Below are positions 24,783-35,839 of a DNA stretch of 64,000 bases, one piece after another. The translations under genes and the position numbers were made by a program. A model generated the notes under the pieces. It was not told where the DNA came from, ran no database searches, and saw nothing but the letters and a program-made list of their open reading frames with translations. The first letter of the stretch is position 1. Each line of letters opens with the position of its first letter. This DNA is from Ruegeria sp. HKCCD4315 (GTDB lineage Bacteria; Pseudomonadota; Alphaproteobacteria; Rhodobacterales; Rhodobacteraceae), in the NCBI RefSeq assembly GCF_013112245.1, contig NZ_WVRN01000001.1, forward strand, positions 3,042,501 through 3,106,500, given 5' to 3'.

Positions 24783-26360
24783 ATGCGGGATTTGCATAAA
24801 CCGGGCCGGTCAGAAGTGTTTGCAACGCAGGGGATGTGCGCAACCTCTCACCCGCTGGCGGCCAATGCGGCAATCGGCATTCTTGAGCAGGGTGGCAACG
24901 CAATGGACGCAGCGATTGCCGGTGCGGTCCTGTTGGGCATCTGCGAACCGCAGATGACCGGTTTGGGTGGCGATTGTTTTGTTCTTTTCAACCGCGCGGG
25001 CGAACATCAAATACGTGCCCTGAACGGCTCGGGCCGATCTCCGGCTGCCGCGCAGGCACAGCCTTTGCGCGATCAAGGCGTGTCATCTGTGCCTTTGAAC
25101 GGGCCGGATGCAGTGACGATTCCCGGTGCCGTGGACGCTTTCTGTCATTTGGCAGAAACGGAAGGGCGCTTGGGGTTGGACGCGATCCTGACCCCAGCAA
25201 TTCACTATGCGGAGGCAGGCGTTCCGGTTGCACCCCGCGTTGCGTTTGATTGGAAGATCGGAGCGGCTACCTTGCAAGGCCCAGCCCGAGACCACTATCT
25301 GATCGACGGGCAAGCCCCCTCAGTCGGGCAGATTTTTCGCGCGCCGGGTCAGGCCGAAGTGTTGCGTCGGATCGCCAAAGAAGGGCGTGACGCGTTTTAT
25401 TCCGGCGATATTGCCGAGGACATGATTGCTGCCCTTTCCATTCGGGGTGGAGTTCACACCGCTGAGGATTTTCAAAACACGAAATACACAGAAACGCAGC
25501 CAATGCAGGGCGCCTATCAAGGGGTCGATCTGGTCGAACATCCGCCAAACGGTCAGGGCGCGACCGCAATTCTTTTGCTCAATATTCTGAAGCATTTTGA
25601 CGTGGCCAACATGGACCCCTTTGGCGCTGAGAGGGTGCATATCGAGGCTGAGGCCACCAAGCTGGCCTATGATGCGCGCAACCGGTTTATCGCGGATCCT
25701 GACCACATGGCGCGTGCAGAGCGTTTCCTTGACCCTGAACTGGCCGCCAAACTGGCCGCGCTTATAGATCCGAAACGTGCCATGCCTGCGGCAGCACCAC
25801 TGACCGAAGCCATTCACAAGGACACCGTCTACATCACCGTTGTGGATCGCTACCAGATGGCGGTTTCGATGATCTATTCGATTTTCCATAGTTTCGGATC
25901 AGGGATCGCCTCGGAGAAGTACGGCATTTTGCTCCAGAACCGAGGCGCTGGCTTCACGCTGGACCCTGGCCATCCAAACGAGTTGGCTGGAGGTAAGCGC
26001 CCGATGCACACGATCATTCCAGGGATGCTGACCGAAAACGACCGTGTCATGATGCCCTTTGGTGTGATGGGCGGAGCGTACCAGCCCACCGGCCACGCGC
26101 GTTTTGTGTCAAACCTCAGGGATTTCGGCCTTGAGCTACAAGAGAGCATCAACGCCCCACGCGCGTTTTTCGACGGATCGGTTCTGAAACTGGAACGCGG
26201 CTACCCCGATGATGTAGCGAAACAATTGTCAGAAATTGGGCATACTATCGAAGTGCCGGAAACTCCACTTGGTGGGGCGCAAGCGATCCGAATCCGAGAA
26301 GACGGTATTTTGGAGGGTGCCAGCGACCCGCGCAAGGACGGTTGCGCCCTTGGATACTAG
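24783..26360 (+). CDS. ggt: Gamma-glutamyltransferase family protein
   Basis: 525 residues, an Ntn-hydrolase that hydrolyses or transfers the gamma-glutamyl group of glutathione and related compounds. It has MCATSHPLAANAAIGILEQGGNAMDAAIA at the N-terminus, the autoprocessing Thr in EAIHKDTVYITVVD near residue 345 (new N-terminus of the small subunit), and MMPFGVMGGAYQPTGH late in the chain. No signal peptide is seen, unlike periplasmic E. coli Ggt, so it may be a cytosolic YwrD-like or acylase-like member. Ribosome site is AAGAGAGAG about nine bases upstream. Confidence 0.88.
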   Translation: MRDLHKPGRSEVFATQGMCATSHPLAANAAIGILEQGGNAMDAAIAGAVLLGICEPQMTGLGGDCFVLFNRAGEHQIRALNGSGRSPAAAQAQPLRDQGVSSVPLNGPDAVTIPGAVDAFCHLAETEGRLGLDAILTPAIHYAEAGVPVAPRVAFDWKIGAATLQGPARDHYLIDGQAPSVGQIFRAPGQAEVLRRIAKEGRDAFYSGDIAEDMIAALSIRGGVHTAEDFQNTKYTETQPMQGAYQGVDLVEHPPNGQGATAILLLNILKHFDVANMDPFGAERVHIEAEATKLAYDARNRFIADPDHMARAERFLDPELAAKLAALIDPKRAMPAAAPLTEAIHKDTVYITVVDRYQMAVSMIYSIFHSFGSGIASEKYGILLQNRGAGFTLDPGHPNELAGGKRPMHTIIPGMLTENDRVMMPFGVMGGAYQPTGHARFVSNLRDFGLELQESINAPRAFFDGSVLKLERGYPDDVAKQLSEIGHTIEVPETPLGGAQAIRIREDGILEGASDPRKDGCALGY

Positions 26361-26395
26361 AGCCAACCAACGCGGACCTTCGCGGTTGGACGACT

Positions 26396-26722
26396 TTAGT
26401 TCAGATGGAAATGCAATGGGTACGAGCCGTCTTCGAACGGGCCGAACATATTGGGAATATCGGGGTGCTCAACAGGCTCACCAGAATAGTCCGCAACCAG
26501 ATTTTGTTCTGAAACATAAGCAACATAGAAGGATTGGTCGTTCTCAGCCAACAGGTGATAAAACGGTTGCTCTTTCCGCGGGCGGCTGTCTTCGGGAATG
26601 GCCTGATACCATTCCTCGGTGTTCGAAAATTCTGGGTCCACGTCAAAAATCACCCCTCGAAAAGGGTGTTTTTTATGACGAACCACCTGGCCTAAGCCGT
26701 ATTTTGCACGTGTCTTTAGCAT
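26396..26722 (-). CDS. hspQ: Heat shock protein HspQ
   Basis: 108 residues with the YccV-like domain: AKYGLGQVVRHKKHPFRGVIFDVDPEFSNTEEW, then QPFYHLLAEN and YVSEQNLVAD. E. coli HspQ binds hemimethylated oriC DNA, and HspQ is a specificity factor and substrate for Lon. ATG 26722 is the family-like start; an in-frame extension to 26935 would overlap the divergent AEC gene and is rejected. Convergent with ggt, 35 bases apart. Confidence 0.9.
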   Translation of the reverse strand: MLKTRAKYGLGQVVRHKKHPFRGVIFDVDPEFSNTEEWYQAIPEDSRPRKEQPFYHLLAENDQSFYVAYVSEQNLVADYSGEPVEHPDIPNMFGPFEDGSYPLHFHLN

Positions 26723-26802
26723 TGTTTCAGCCCCCAAAGCATTTACTACCCGTTTCTGGCCGGAAAAGCCAATCATTGATGTGAAACTCAGGGAAACAGT
26801 CT

Positions 26803-27684
26803 GTGAACCTAATACTAACAGTGTTCGAAATTGTGGCGCCGGTCTTTCTGTTGTCAGGGATTGGTTTTGCCTGGGTAAAGCTGGGATTCGAGTACCGCCT
26901 TCAGTTCGTAACCCGGTTTGCGACGACCCTGGCAATGCCCAGCCTGATCTTTGTGGCTCTGATGCAAACTGAAATTCCGGGCGGAGACCTTTCGCGCTTC
27001 ACGATGGCAACTCTGATTGCAAATCTTTTGCTGGCCGGGGTGTTCTGGGTGATCGTTCGGGTGTTGCACCTGAACCAACGGACATATCTGTCACCGTTGA
27101 TATTCGGGAATACCGGCAATCTTGGTCTGCCCTTGTGTATCTTTGCCTTTGGTCAGGTCGGATTGGGATATGCGGTAATCTTCCTGTCTGTTACTGCCTT
27201 ATTTTCCTTTACTTACGGAATCTATCTGGTTGCCGGGAAAGGCGCGTGGGGGCAAGTTTTGCGCCAGCCGATGGCATGGGCCACCATTTTGGGGGCCATT
27301 TTCCTGTGGCAAGGGTGGCAAACACCCACCTTCCTGACCAACACGCTTGACCTGTTGGGGCAGATGGCAGTCCCATTGATGTTGGTGACAGTGGGTGTGG
27401 CAATCGCCCGCCTGACTTCGCGCAGTATCGGGCACGCTATTTGGCTATCGGCGTTGAAGCTGGCCGTTTGTTTTACTCTGGGATGGGGGATCGGTGTTCT
27501 TTTCGATCTCGACACCATCGCCTTTGGCGTTCTGGTGCTGCAGATGTGCACACCCGTTGCGGTGACGTCATACCTGTTGGCGGAACGGTTTGGCGCCGAC
27601 GCAGATGCCGTTGCCGGTATGGTGATGGTATCGACCGTTCTTTCCGTTGCGGCACTGCCTGCCATCCTGGCTATCGTTTTGTAA
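26803..27684 (+). CDS. AEC-family transporter (auxin efflux carrier type)
   Basis: 293 residues, ten hydrophobic segments in two five-helix halves. Signature parts are LLSGIGFAWVKLGF, ATTLAMPSLIFVALMQT, FGNTGNLGLPLCIFAFG (the helix-4 crossover) and VLQMCTPVAVTSYLLAERFGADAD. Bacterial members export organic acids such as malate or malonate; substrate unknown here. Start is GTG 26803, preceded by CAGGGAA. Confidence 0.85.
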   Translation: MNLILTVFEIVAPVFLLSGIGFAWVKLGFEYRLQFVTRFATTLAMPSLIFVALMQTEIPGGDLSRFTMATLIANLLLAGVFWVIVRVLHLNQRTYLSPLIFGNTGNLGLPLCIFAFGQVGLGYAVIFLSVTALFSFTYGIYLVAGKGAWGQVLRQPMAWATILGAIFLWQGWQTPTFLTNTLDLLGQMAVPLMLVTVGVAIARLTSRSIGHAIWLSALKLAVCFTLGWGIGVLFDLDTIAFGVLVLQMCTPVAVTSYLLAERFGADADAVAGMVMVSTVLSVAALPAILAIVL

Positions 27685-27745
27685 CGATTGTGATTTCATA
27701 ATCGCTCAATCTGCGCTAGAATGTGCAAAAAAAGGCATGAGGCAC

Positions 27746-28327
27746 ATGAGCAGAATTCTTATCGTACTCTTCGGGGTGCTGCTTTTGGCATCCTGTGGGG
27801 GCGGCTCGAAACAGCCGCCCAGCAAATTGAATGACGCGTGCAGCATTGCGCGCGAAAAACCCGACTATATCAGGGCTTTCAAGAACACCGAACGTAAATG
27901 GGGTGTTCCCGTGCACGTTCAGATGGCCACGATCTATCAGGAAAGCCGCTATCGCCACGATGCGCGCACCCCGCACAGATACGTTCTGGGCGTCATCCCG
28001 ATGGGCCGACAAAGCAGTGCTTATGGCTATGGCCAAGCGCTTGACGGTACGTGGGAGCAATACCAACGTGAAACCGGAAAACGCCGCGCCAAGCGGGATC
28101 GGATTCGCGACGCGTCGGATTTTATCGGCTGGTACATGAATAAAAGTTACGAACGTAACGGTATTCACCCGGCAGATACACGCAATCAATATCTCGCTTA
28201 TCACGAAGGCCATACCGGCTTCGCGCGTGGAAGTTACAACAGCAAGTCCTGGTTGTTGAACGTGGCTAGTGACGTGGATGCGCGCGCGCAATTATACCAG
28301 GCGCAGTTGGCCAACTGCCGGTACTGA
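27746..28327 (+). CDS. SLT-domain lipoprotein (putative lytic transglycosylase)
   Basis: 193 residues. Lipoprotein signal with lipobox LLASC (Cys at about residue 17), then a compact SLT fold: the catalytic Glu lies in ATIYQESRYRHDAR near residue 65, followed by SSAYGYGQALDGTWEQYQ and LAYHEGHTGFARGSY. The EGHTGF replaces the usual YNxG motif of SLT domains, as in the EmtA/MltE-like subgroup. Outer-membrane-attached peptidoglycan cleavage is likely. ATG 27746 has AAAGG ten bases upstream; an in-frame ATG at 27737 adds three residues. A strong terminator follows. Confidence 0.85.
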   Translation: MSRILIVLFGVLLLASCGGGSKQPPSKLNDACSIAREKPDYIRAFKNTERKWGVPVHVQMATIYQESRYRHDARTPHRYVLGVIPMGRQSSAYGYGQALDGTWEQYQRETGKRRAKRDRIRDASDFIGWYMNKSYERNGIHPADTRNQYLAYHEGHTGFARGSYNSKSWLLNVASDVDARAQLYQAQLANCRY

Positions 28328-28337
28328 CAAAGCTTGA

Positions 28338-28370
28338 TCGGGTCAGCGATTGCCTGACCCGACCCTTTTT
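28338..28370 (+). terminator. Intrinsic terminator after the SLT lipoprotein gene
   Basis: TCGGGTCAG (28338-28346) / CTGACCCGA (28354-28362), loop CGATTGC, then CCCTTTTT. It overlaps the stop codon and last codons of the convergent lolA gene. Confidence 0.85.
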
Positions 28371-28939
28371 CTGTTCGAGAACAAGTCCTGATCGAGGCGC
28401 CCGCCTTCGGTCAGAGCACCCAGAAGAACAGTTGTCTGACCCCCAGCATTGTCGTGAATCACCCATTTACGCAGCTCGACCGGATCGTCTGTGAACATCA
28501 GATCAATCCGCCCTGCTTCTGGGTTCTTAGGGTCTTGCGCCGTGACCACAGTGGCGGTGCCGTCAAAACTGTGCCCCACAACCATATTAGCCTGCCCCAA
28601 GTTCACGTTCCGCGCCAGTACGATGGACAGGGGCGTCCGCTTCAGCGGGTATTGCTCGGGCGGTTGATTTGATTTCGGATCGAAAATCTGAACACTGCCG
28701 GAACGCGCAAGTACCACTGCACTGTTGGGTGGATCATATTCAAACCGCATCTTGCCCGGGCGCTGCATCCACAGCTTACCGGTGCTCAGCGATCCATCGT
28801 CGTTCACTTGCGTGAAGGTCGTCTCAACCGTTTTCAATCCGTTCAGGTAATTGGAAATCTGCGAAAGCGGCAACTTATCCGCCGCCCATGCGGCAGGTGC
28901 GGCCAGTGTCAAAGCAAGGGCAAAAGCAATCTGTTTCAT
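28343..28939 (-). CDS. lolA: Outer-membrane lipoprotein carrier protein LolA
   Basis: 198 residues. Periplasmic chaperone that takes lipoproteins from LolCDE to the outer membrane. Signal peptide MKQIAFALALTLAAPAAWA (1-19), then the LolA half-barrel: ETTFTQVNDDGSLSTGKLWM, QRPGKMRFEYDPPNSAVVL, and a C-terminal segment with IDLMFTDDPVELRKWVI. Length and pattern fit the alphaproteobacterial type. The gene follows ftsK by 39 bases in the same direction, so the two may be co-transcribed. Confidence 0.92.
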   Translation of the reverse strand: MKQIAFALALTLAAPAAWAADKLPLSQISNYLNGLKTVETTFTQVNDDGSLSTGKLWMQRPGKMRFEYDPPNSAVVLARSGSVQIFDPKSNQPPEQYPLKRTPLSIVLARNVNLGQANMVVGHSFDGTATVVTAQDPKNPEAGRIDLMFTDDPVELRKWVIHDNAGGQTTVLLGALTEGGRLDQDLFSNRKRVGSGNR

Positions 28940-28978
28940 GCCGTACAGATAGGCCTTCTGCCCTTGTTATTAAATATC

Positions 28979-31891
28979 TTACTGCTCGGGGACGAGGATT
29001 TCCCGCTTACCGACGTGATTTGCCGCAGAAACAACGCCTTCGTCCTCCATCTGCTCAACCAGGCGCGCCGCCTTGTTGTAGCCGATGGCAAGTTTCCGCT
29101 GGATATACGAGGTCGAGCATTTGCGATCCTTGATCACAATCGCCACCGCCTGATCGTACAGGGCATCCTCGCCGTTCGTGTTACCCCCGGTGTTCAGACC
29201 CAGAACGGCATCGATGTTTTCAGCCTTTTCCTCGGCTGGGCCATCGACCACACCGCTCATGTAGTCGGGTGGGCCGAACTGTTTCAGGTGGTTGACGATT
29301 TCCTCGACCTCCTCGTCCGACACAAAGGGACCGTGGCATCGAGTAATCTTGGCCCCGCCCGCCATATACAGCATATCGCCCTGCCCCAGCAGCTGCTCGG
29401 CACCCATTTCGCCCAAAATCGTGCGGCTATCGACTTTCGAGGTCACCTGGAACGAGATCCGCGTCGGGAAGTTCGCCTTGATCGTGCCGGTAATCACGTC
29501 GACCGAGGGGCGTTGCGTCGCCATGATCAAGTGAATGCCCGAGGCCCGTGCCATCTGCGCCAGTCGCTGGATGCAGGCTTCGATTTCCTTGCCCGCGACC
29601 ATCATCAAGTCAGCCATCTCGTCGACGATGACAACGATATAGGGCATCGCTTCGGGGGCGAATTCTTCGGTCTCAAAGGTGGGCTCGCCGGTTTCATCAT
29701 CAAACCCGGTCTGCACCGTGCGGCTGAACATCTCGCCTTTGTCCAACGCGTCCTTCACGCGGCCATTGTAGCCCGCGATGTTGCGGACGCCCATTTTGGA
29801 CATCTTGCGATAGCGGTCTTCCATCTCACCCACGACCCACTTCAGAGCCACAACCGCCTTTTTCGGGTCGGTGACGACAGGGGACAGCAGATGTGGGATG
29901 CCATCATACACCGACAATTCCAGCATTTTCGGATCGATCATGATCAGGCGGCATTCATCCGGCGACAGTTTGTACAGCAGAGACAGGATCATGGTGTTGA
30001 TCGCCACCGACTTACCCGAGCCGGTCGTACCTGCAATCAGCAGGTGAGGCATCTTGGCCAGGTTGGCCACGACGGATTCGCCACCGATGTCCTTGCCCAG
30101 CGCCAGCGGCAGTGCATGATTGCCATCGCCAAAATCACGGCTGGCGAGGATTTCGCGCAGCACCACCATCTCACGGTTTTCGTTAGGCAGTTCGATGCCG
30201 ATGACCGAACGGCCCGGCAAGGTCGAAACCCGTGCCGACAGCGCCGACATTGAACGCGCAATGTCATCCGCCAGACCAATCACCCGGCTGGCTTTCAAAC
30301 CCGGAGCCGGTTCCAATTCGTACATGGTGACCACAGGACCGGGGCGCACGCTAACGATCTCGCCCTTGACGCCGTAGTCATCCAAAACGTTTTCCAGCAT
30401 CCGCGCGTTTTCTTCCAACGCCTCATCACTCAGATGATGGCGCTGAATGCTGGCCGGGTTCGACAACAGCCCCAGCGGAGGCAGCTCGAAATCCGAATGC
30501 TTATCCTCAAAAGACAGTGCCGGTTGCGCCTCGGCCTGCGCACGGCGCGACGGCGGCGGTGTGCGGCGCACGGGCTGTGCGACCACGGGCTTGCGCGGCT
30601 CCGCCACTGGGATCTTCGTCGCAGGGCGCGACTGCGGCACAGAGTCTTCCATGTCCTCGACAAGTGGCTCATCGTCCAGATCCGCCATAGGCGCGTATTG
30701 GTCTTGCTGGATCTCGGGCGCATACTCGACCGGGGCCGGATCATGCCACTCGGGTGCGGCTCCTGCTGTCATCGGAGGTTCGGGCGGCAACCCGCTGGTG
30801 GTCACCGGTGGCTCGGCCGGCAATTCATCCGGCTGATGCGCATTCAGGATCAGCGGGTCGGGTCGACGGCCTCGGCCTTTGGTCAAAGGCAGGCTCGGGT
30901 CCGGTTCGGGCGTCATCTCGCCAGTTGCAACTTTGCGATTGCGCACAGCAGCCGAGATTTTTGAGCGGATGCGATCTTCGCCGGGCATTTCGTCAAAGCC
31001 CGGAATCGGTTCTGGATCGACCAATTCAGGCTCAGGCAGCGGTTCCGGGCGGCGGATCAACGACGGCATGCGCGCCAAAAGGCCGGTTTTGGGCGCAGGT
31101 TCGGGCTCTTCTTCCAGTTCTTCAAAGACGGGATCACCGAAGGCGATATCATCATTCAAAACTGGTTCCACCCGCGCGGCGCGGTGTTCTTTCCATTGCG
31201 CCTGTCGATCCCGCGCAGCCCGCGCAGTCGCCGAGGCACCACGGCCCAGCAGATTCATCAGCAGGTCGTAGGCCATCACCAAACCCAAAAGGAACGCACG
31301 GAAGCCGCGTTTCACGTCGGCTTTAGTAAAGCCGAGAACAAAGATGCCCAGCGCGATCATTCCGACCGCCATGGCAAGAGACATCAGCTTGACCAGAAAA
31401 TGCGAAGAGATCGGCAAAAGCGTCAACAACGCGCCCATGACCGTGTCGCCGAACAGACCTCCCAGACCATAGCTGTGCGTCGCGCGCCATTCGGCACCGG
31501 GAACAAGGGTCGCAGCGTAAACCGAGACAACGGCGATCCAGATTGGGGCAAAGATCAACCGGGCAATGGCGCGGTCTTCACCGAAATGACCCGCGAAACG
31601 CAAACCCCAACCAATCAGCACGAGCGCAACACCCCAGCTGCCCCAGCCCACGATCATGAAAAGGGGCGCAGCGATCGATGCGCCTATTCGCCCCATCCAG
31701 TTCTGCACCGGCGCGTCGGTCGAAACCATCCAGTTCGGATCATCGGGGGTGTAGGACCAGATCATCGCGGCCGCAGCCAAACCCAGCAGGATAAGGGCGA
31801 TGCCGATCAGTTCCTTGCTGCGTCGCTCCAAGGCGGCTTGCGTGGTGCTGTCCAACAATGGATCGCGATTGCGCGCGTTATATGATGCCAT
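28979..31891 (-). CDS. ftsK: DNA translocase FtsK
   Basis: 970 residues. Septum-located motor that pumps chromosome ends toward dif and activates XerCD. Four transmembrane helices in residues 25-200, a low-complexity Pro/Glu-rich linker (about 220-480), then the alpha/beta RecA-like motor with Walker A GTTGSGKS near residue 620 and Walker [12 protein letters not shown] near 760, and the winged-helix gamma domain at the end ([20 protein letters not shown]) that reads KOPS sequences. ATG 31891 is preceded by GAGGG; a GTG at 31909 would add six residues. The aminotransferase gene ends 14 bases upstream. Confidence 0.95.
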   Translation of the reverse strand: MASYNARNRDPLLDSTTQAALERRSKELIGIALILLGLAAAAMIWSYTPDDPNWMVSTDAPVQNWMGRIGASIAAPLFMIVGWGSWGVALVLIGWGLRFAGHFGEDRAIARLIFAPIWIAVVSVYAATLVPGAEWRATHSYGLGGLFGDTVMGALLTLLPISSHFLVKLMSLAMAVGMIALGIFVLGFTKADVKRGFRAFLLGLVMAYDLLMNLLGRGASATARAARDRQAQWKEHRAARVEPVLNDDIAFGDPVFEELEEEPEPAPKTGLLARMPSLIRRPEPLPEPELVDPEPIPGFDEMPGEDRIRSKISAAVRNRKVATGEMTPEPDPSLPLTKGRGRRPDPLILNAHQPDELPAEPPVTTSGLPPEPPMTAGAAPEWHDPAPVEYAPEIQQDQYAPMADLDDEPLVEDMEDSVPQSRPATKIPVAEPRKPVVAQPVRRTPPPSRRAQAEAQPALSFEDKHSDFELPPLGLLSNPASIQRHHLSDEALEENARMLENVLDDYGVKGEIVSVRPGPVVTMYELEPAPGLKASRVIGLADDIARSMSALSARVSTLPGRSVIGIELPNENREMVVLREILASRDFGDGNHALPLALGKDIGGESVVANLAKMPHLLIAGTTGSGKSVAINTMILSLLYKLSPDECRLIMIDPKMLELSVYDGIPHLLSPVVTDPKKAVVALKWVVGEMEDRYRKMSKMGVRNIAGYNGRVKDALDKGEMFSRTVQTGFDDETGEPTFETEEFAPEAMPYIVVIVDEMADLMMVAGKEIEACIQRLAQMARASGIHLIMATQRPSVDVITGTIKANFPTRISFQVTSKVDSRTILGEMGAEQLLGQGDMLYMAGGAKITRCHGPFVSDEEVEEIVNHLKQFGPPDYMSGVVDGPAEEKAENIDAVLGLNTGGNTNGEDALYDQAVAIVIKDRKCSTSYIQRKLAIGYNKAARLVEQMEDEGVVSAANHVGKREILVPEQ

Positions 31892-31905
31892 TTTGCCCTC
31901 GTACC

Positions 31906-33087
31906 TCACGAATAGATGCAGTCGCGGAGTGTGATCAGACCACGCTGCAACTCTGTTTTTGGGGCTACCAATGCAACCCGGATAAAGCCTTTGCCCGGGT
32001 TGTTCCCCGGATCACCTTGTGAAAGATATGCGCCCGGCAGGACCCGAACCCCGGTGTCCTTCCAGACCTTCAATGCGGTGTCTTCGCCGTTGTCGACCGG
32101 CAGCCACAAAAAGAACCCGGCCTTTGGCGACATGTATCCCTGCACGCCCGCGAACACCTCATCCGCGATGGCGTATTTTTCCTGATAGAGCGCGCGGTTT
32201 TCACGGACGTGTTCTTCATCTGCCCAGACCTTTGCCGCAGCGGCCTGCAAGGGCAACGGCAAAGGCGACCCGGCATAAGTGCGCAATTGCTTGACCTGTT
32301 TGATCGTCTCCGGCCCGCCCGCGATCAGCCCCGACCGTAACCCGGCCAGGTTCGAGCGTTTGGAAAGCGAGTTGAACAGCGTGATCCGTTCAGGATCAGC
32401 GCCCAGTTCTTGTGCGACGGTCAGAATACCTGTTGGGGCCGTGTCCCGGTAAATCTCGGAATAACATTCGTCGGCGAAGATGCGGAAATCGTATTGCTCG
32501 GCCAAACGGATCAATTCAGCCCAGTAATCGCGCGAGGCGACGGCCCCCTGCGGGTTGGCAGGTGAGCAGATATAGGCCACAGCGGTGCGATTCAGCACCT
32601 CAGCCGGTAGACCGGCATAATCTGGCAGATGACCGGTTGCGGCGGTTGCAGGCACAAAATAGGGCTGCGCGCCTACCGAAAGCGAAGCGACCATGTAGAC
32701 CTGATAAAACGGATTCGGGCACAGGATGATCGGTTGCTGGCCGTTCTTTTGTTCCGGGCACAGCGCCATAGCGGCGTTATACAACCCCTCACGGGTCCCG
32801 TTCAGCGCCATCACGTTGGCATCCGGGTCCATCTGAACGCCATAGCGGTGATGAATCCAATCCGTGATCGCACCACGCAGGTCTTCCGAACCTTCGTTCG
32901 GCGGATAGCCCTGAAACCCAGAGGCGTTTTCCATTATGACATCTGTCACCCATGCCGGAAAATCATGCGTGGGTGCACCAATCGTCATGTGAACGACGTC
33001 ACCGCCCGGCTGGTGATGATCCAACAGGGCGCGCAGACGCGGGAATGCATAAGCCGGTAGGTTCGAAAACCGCTCGGGGAAATCCAT
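31906..33087 (-). CDS. PLP-dependent class I/II aminotransferase (DapC-like)
   Basis: 393 residues, fold-type I. Substrate-binding [14 protein letters not shown] near residue 35, [16 protein letters not shown] near 94, the Asp that contacts the pyridine N in [15 protein letters not shown], and the PLP Lys in [17 protein letters not shown] near 240. The overall pattern is that of N-succinyl-diaminopimelate aminotransferase-like (DapC/ArgD-independent) enzymes common in alphaproteobacteria, but aspartate or methionine aminotransferase activity cannot be ruled out. It is 14 bases upstream of ftsK. Confidence 0.85.
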   Translation of the reverse strand: MDFPERFSNLPAYAFPRLRALLDHHQPGGDVVHMTIGAPTHDFPAWVTDVIMENASGFQGYPPNEGSEDLRGAITDWIHHRYGVQMDPDANVMALNGTREGLYNAAMALCPEQKNGQQPIILCPNPFYQVYMVASLSVGAQPYFVPATAATGHLPDYAGLPAEVLNRTAVAYICSPANPQGAVASRDYWAELIRLAEQYDFRIFADECYSEIYRDTAPTGILTVAQELGADPERITLFNSLSKRSNLAGLRSGLIAGGPETIKQVKQLRTYAGSPLPLPLQAAAAKVWADEEHVRENRALYQEKYAIADEVFAGVQGYMSPKAGFFLWLPVDNGEDTALKVWKDTGVRVLPGAYLSQGDPGNNPGKGFIRVALVAPKTELQRGLITLRDCIYS

Positions 33088-33195
33088 AATACTGCCTCAA
33101 TATCGGGGTCATTTACGCCCCGTTTTTTTGGCAGATTACAGCCCGGGCCCCTCTTCGTCCAGACAAAGAGGTTCCGAATCAGGGGATTGTGGCAT

Positions 33196-34524
33196 TCAGG
33201 CCAGTACCGCTTCCGCTGCTGAACCCAACCGCAAAAGGGCCTCTTCCGAGCCGGGATAACCCAACATCATCAACCCGCAACTGGGGGTTCCGGTGGGTAG
33301 GCTCAGCGCTGCAAGACCCATCAGATTGCCAATCCGCGTGTTGCGTAGGGCCAGTAGATTCTCGGTCACGTAGTAGTCGTGGTCGCTCATCAAGCGCTCC
33401 AGATTAGGCGGCAGAATCGGGGCCGTAGGGGCCAGAACCGCGTCAAACCCGGCGGTTGCTGCATCCCATGCTGTGCGGCAAGCCTTGAGCTTGGACCAGG
33501 CGGCCACGTAGTCGGGGCCAGAGAACCCCATACCAATACGGAACCGTTCAAGGATCTCTGGGTACATCGCTTCGGGGTTTGCCTCGATCACGTCGCGCCA
33601 CAGCCCATAGGCCTCGGTTGTGTAGATGGTGCTGGTCAGGGTCATGGCCTCGTTCAGTGCGGGCACTTCCAACGGCACGATTTCAGCCCCGGCGTCTGCG
33701 AGTTTTGCAAGCGCTTCCTCGTATGCCTTACGCGGCGTGTCGCGCAGATCGTCTTTGGCGATGTTCTGCAAATCGGCAAAGCGTCGGCCTTTCAGCGACG
33801 CACCGCGCAGATCGGCTGGCGTTCCACCTTCGAGCAAAGCCAACATTTGCGCGGCGTCCTCAACCGACCGCGCCAGCGGCCCGACCGTGTCAAACCGCAG
33901 GCAGAGCGGCACCACACCCTCCAGGCTCAAACGTCCGGCAGTGGTTTTCAGACCGACCAGATCATTCCAAGCCGACGGGATCCGTACCGACCCGCCGGTG
34001 TCCGAGCCAATGCCACAAGCGGCCAAACCCCAAGCGACCGAGGCGGCCGCCCCTGAAGACGACCCTCCGGGCACTGCAGATTCATCGTTAATGCAGGGCG
34101 GTGTTTCAGTGATCGGGTTGAGGCCAAGACCAGAGAAGGCCAACTCGCTCATATGTGTTTTGCCCAGACAGACGGTGCCCATCTGAGTCGCATTGCGCAA
34201 CACCAGCGCATCCGCATCCGGCACACGATCCTTTAGCAGCGCCGAACCCGCCTCGGTCACTGTCCCCGCCGTATCGAACAGATCTTTCCAACTGACCGGA
34301 ACGCCGTCCAGCAAGGACCGGCGCAGGCCCAGTTTGGCGCGCTGCTGGGCTGCTTCAGCCTCGGACCGGGCGCGCTCATGGGTGACACGGGCATAGATGC
34401 GGTCCCGATGCGGATGAGAGTCGATGGCAGACAGGTAGGTTTCCGTCAGTTCAACCGGGTCAATCTGACCCATCCCAATGCCACGACCCAAATCACACGC
34501 GGTCATGGTCAACCAATCCTGCAT
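33196..34524 (-). CDS. Amidase-signature family hydrolase
   Basis: 442 residues. The Ser-cisSer-Lys triad is present: Lys80 in VSWKDLFDTAG, cis-Ser155 in VPGGSSSGAAAS and nucleophile Ser179 in GSDTGGSVRIPSAWN. It resembles stand-alone amidases and AtzF-like hydrolases rather than GatA, which has a neighbouring gatB/gatC. Cytosolic; substrate unknown. It is divergent from the Ubi hydroxylase gene. Confidence 0.88.
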   Translation of the reverse strand: MQDWLTMTACDLGRGIGMGQIDPVELTETYLSAIDSHPHRDRIYARVTHERARSEAEAAQQRAKLGLRRSLLDGVPVSWKDLFDTAGTVTEAGSALLKDRVPDADALVLRNATQMGTVCLGKTHMSELAFSGLGLNPITETPPCINDESAVPGGSSSGAAASVAWGLAACGIGSDTGGSVRIPSAWNDLVGLKTTAGRLSLEGVVPLCLRFDTVGPLARSVEDAAQMLALLEGGTPADLRGASLKGRRFADLQNIAKDDLRDTPRKAYEEALAKLADAGAEIVPLEVPALNEAMTLTSTIYTTEAYGLWRDVIEANPEAMYPEILERFRIGMGFSGPDYVAAWSKLKACRTAWDAATAGFDAVLAPTAPILPPNLERLMSDHDYYVTENLLALRNTRIGNLMGLAALSLPTGTPSCGLMMLGYPGSEEALLRLGSAAEAVLA

Positions 34525-34576
34525 CTTGCCCCTCCGGAATTTTCAGCTTTGGGCGACGGTAGCGACAGGACTGCAC

Positions 34577-35839
34577 ATGGACAATCCCGAAAGGGCGCGC
34601 ATATTGCATGGCATGACACAGGCATCTGATATTCTGATCGTGGGCGGCGGGCTGAACGGCCCCGCTTTGGCGCTGGCACTGGCACAAACAGGTCACTCAG
34701 TCACGGTGATCGATGCGTTGGCCGAAAAGGTCCGGAAGAACGCCGCCTTTGACGGCCGTGCCTATGCGTTGGCTTTGGCCTCACAACGCTTGCTGGATGC
34801 GACAGGAGTGTGGGCGCACGTGGCTGAGCACGCCCAACCAATGCTGGAAATCAAGGTCACAGACGGTCACGCGGGCGCAGGCCCCTCACCCTTTTTTATG
34901 CATTTCGACCATGCCGAGATCGAAGAAGGCCCGATGGGGTATATGGTCGAAGACCGCCATCTGCGCCGCGCTTTTCTGGACGCGATGGCCGAGGAGCCGC
35001 GCATCACCCAGATAAGCGGCAAGACAGTTGTATCCCAACAGAGCGACGCCACTGGGGTGACCTTAACGTTGGACGACGGCACAACCGTGGGCGGCAGCCT
35101 GCTGGTTGGGTGCGACGGCCGCCGCAGTGGCACCGCGTCACGGGCGGGCATCAAACGCACCGGTTGGGATTATGGTCAGACCGCGCTGGTCTGTGCCATC
35201 GAACATGATCTGCCGCACAATGGTATTGCACATCAGTTCTTCATGCCCCCCGGTCCGCTTGCGATTCTGCCGCTGACCGGAAACCGCAGCTCTATCGTCT
35301 GGAGCGAGCGTACCGAGACTGCGGCACGGATCAACGCCATGTCTGAAGAAGATTATCTGCAAGTGCTACGCCCGCGTTTCGGCGATTTTCTAGGTGAGAT
35401 ACGCTTGGCAGGCGACCGTTTCACATACCCGCTGAACCTGACCATCGCCAATTCCTTCATCGGCGACCGCATGGCACTGGTTGGGGACGCCGCCCACGGG
35501 ATGCACCCCATTGCCGGTCAGGGCCTAAATGCCGGCCTGCGCGATGTCGGGGCTTTGGCTGAGGTTGTGACACTCGCCGGGCGGCGCGGTGAGGATATCG
35601 GCTCGGTCATGGTGCTAGAGCGTTATCAGGAATGGCGTCGCTTTGACACCGCCTCGCTTGCGATGGCGACGGATGTCTTCAACAAGCTGTTTTCCAACGA
35701 CAATCCCTTGCTGCGTCTCGGTCGAGATATTGGAATGGGCATTGTCGGGTCATTGCCCGGATTGCGCCGTGGCTTTGTGCGAGAGGCCGCCGGGTTGACC
35801 GGAGATCTGCCCAAATTGTTGCAAGGACGAGCAATTTAG
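34577..35839 (+). CDS. UbiH/UbiF/COQ6-family FAD-dependent hydroxylase
   Basis: About 420 residues. Aromatic-ring monooxygenase of the ubiquinone pathway family. The FAD motif [22 protein letters not shown] comes early, the ribose/second-fingerprint segment is [28 protein letters not shown] near residue 300, and [18 protein letters not shown] is typical of UbiH-like proteins. Which ring position it hydroxylates cannot be read from the sequence. ATG 34577 has AGGA at a good distance; ATG 34613 ([13 protein letters not shown]) is the alternative start. The stop overlaps the convergent Trm112-like gene by four bases. Confidence 0.85.
   Translation: MDNPERARILHGMTQASDILIVGGGLNGPALALALAQTGHSVTVIDALAEKVRKNAAFDGRAYALALASQRLLDATGVWAHVAEHAQPMLEIKVTDGHAGAGPSPFFMHFDHAEIEEGPMGYMVEDRHLRRAFLDAMAEEPRITQISGKTVVSQQSDATGVTLTLDDGTTVGGSLLVGCDGRRSGTASRAGIKRTGWDYGQTALVCAIEHDLPHNGIAHQFFMPPGPLAILPLTGNRSSIVWSERTETAARINAMSEEDYLQVLRPRFGDFLGEIRLAGDRFTYPLNLTIANSFIGDRMALVGDAAHGMHPIAGQGLNAGLRDVGALAEVVTLAGRRGEDIGSVMVLERYQEWRRFDTASLAMATDVFNKLFSNDNPLLRLGRDIGMGIVGSLPGLRRGFVREAAGLTGDLPKLLQGRAI

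Noticed and set aside
26723-26935. In-frame 71-codon extension of hspQ
   Set aside because: It would overlap the divergent AEC transporter and lacks HspQ similarity; the family start at 26722 gives normal length.
28808-30253. 481-codon plus-strand frame over lolA/ftsK
   Set aside because: Antisense shadow of ftsK with no recognisable domain and no ribosome site.
33104-33129. CGGGG-loop-CCCCG followed by seven Ts on the plus strand
   Set aside because: It looks like a terminator, but the genes on both sides are on the minus strand and no plus-strand transcript is supported; the stem is only five pairs.
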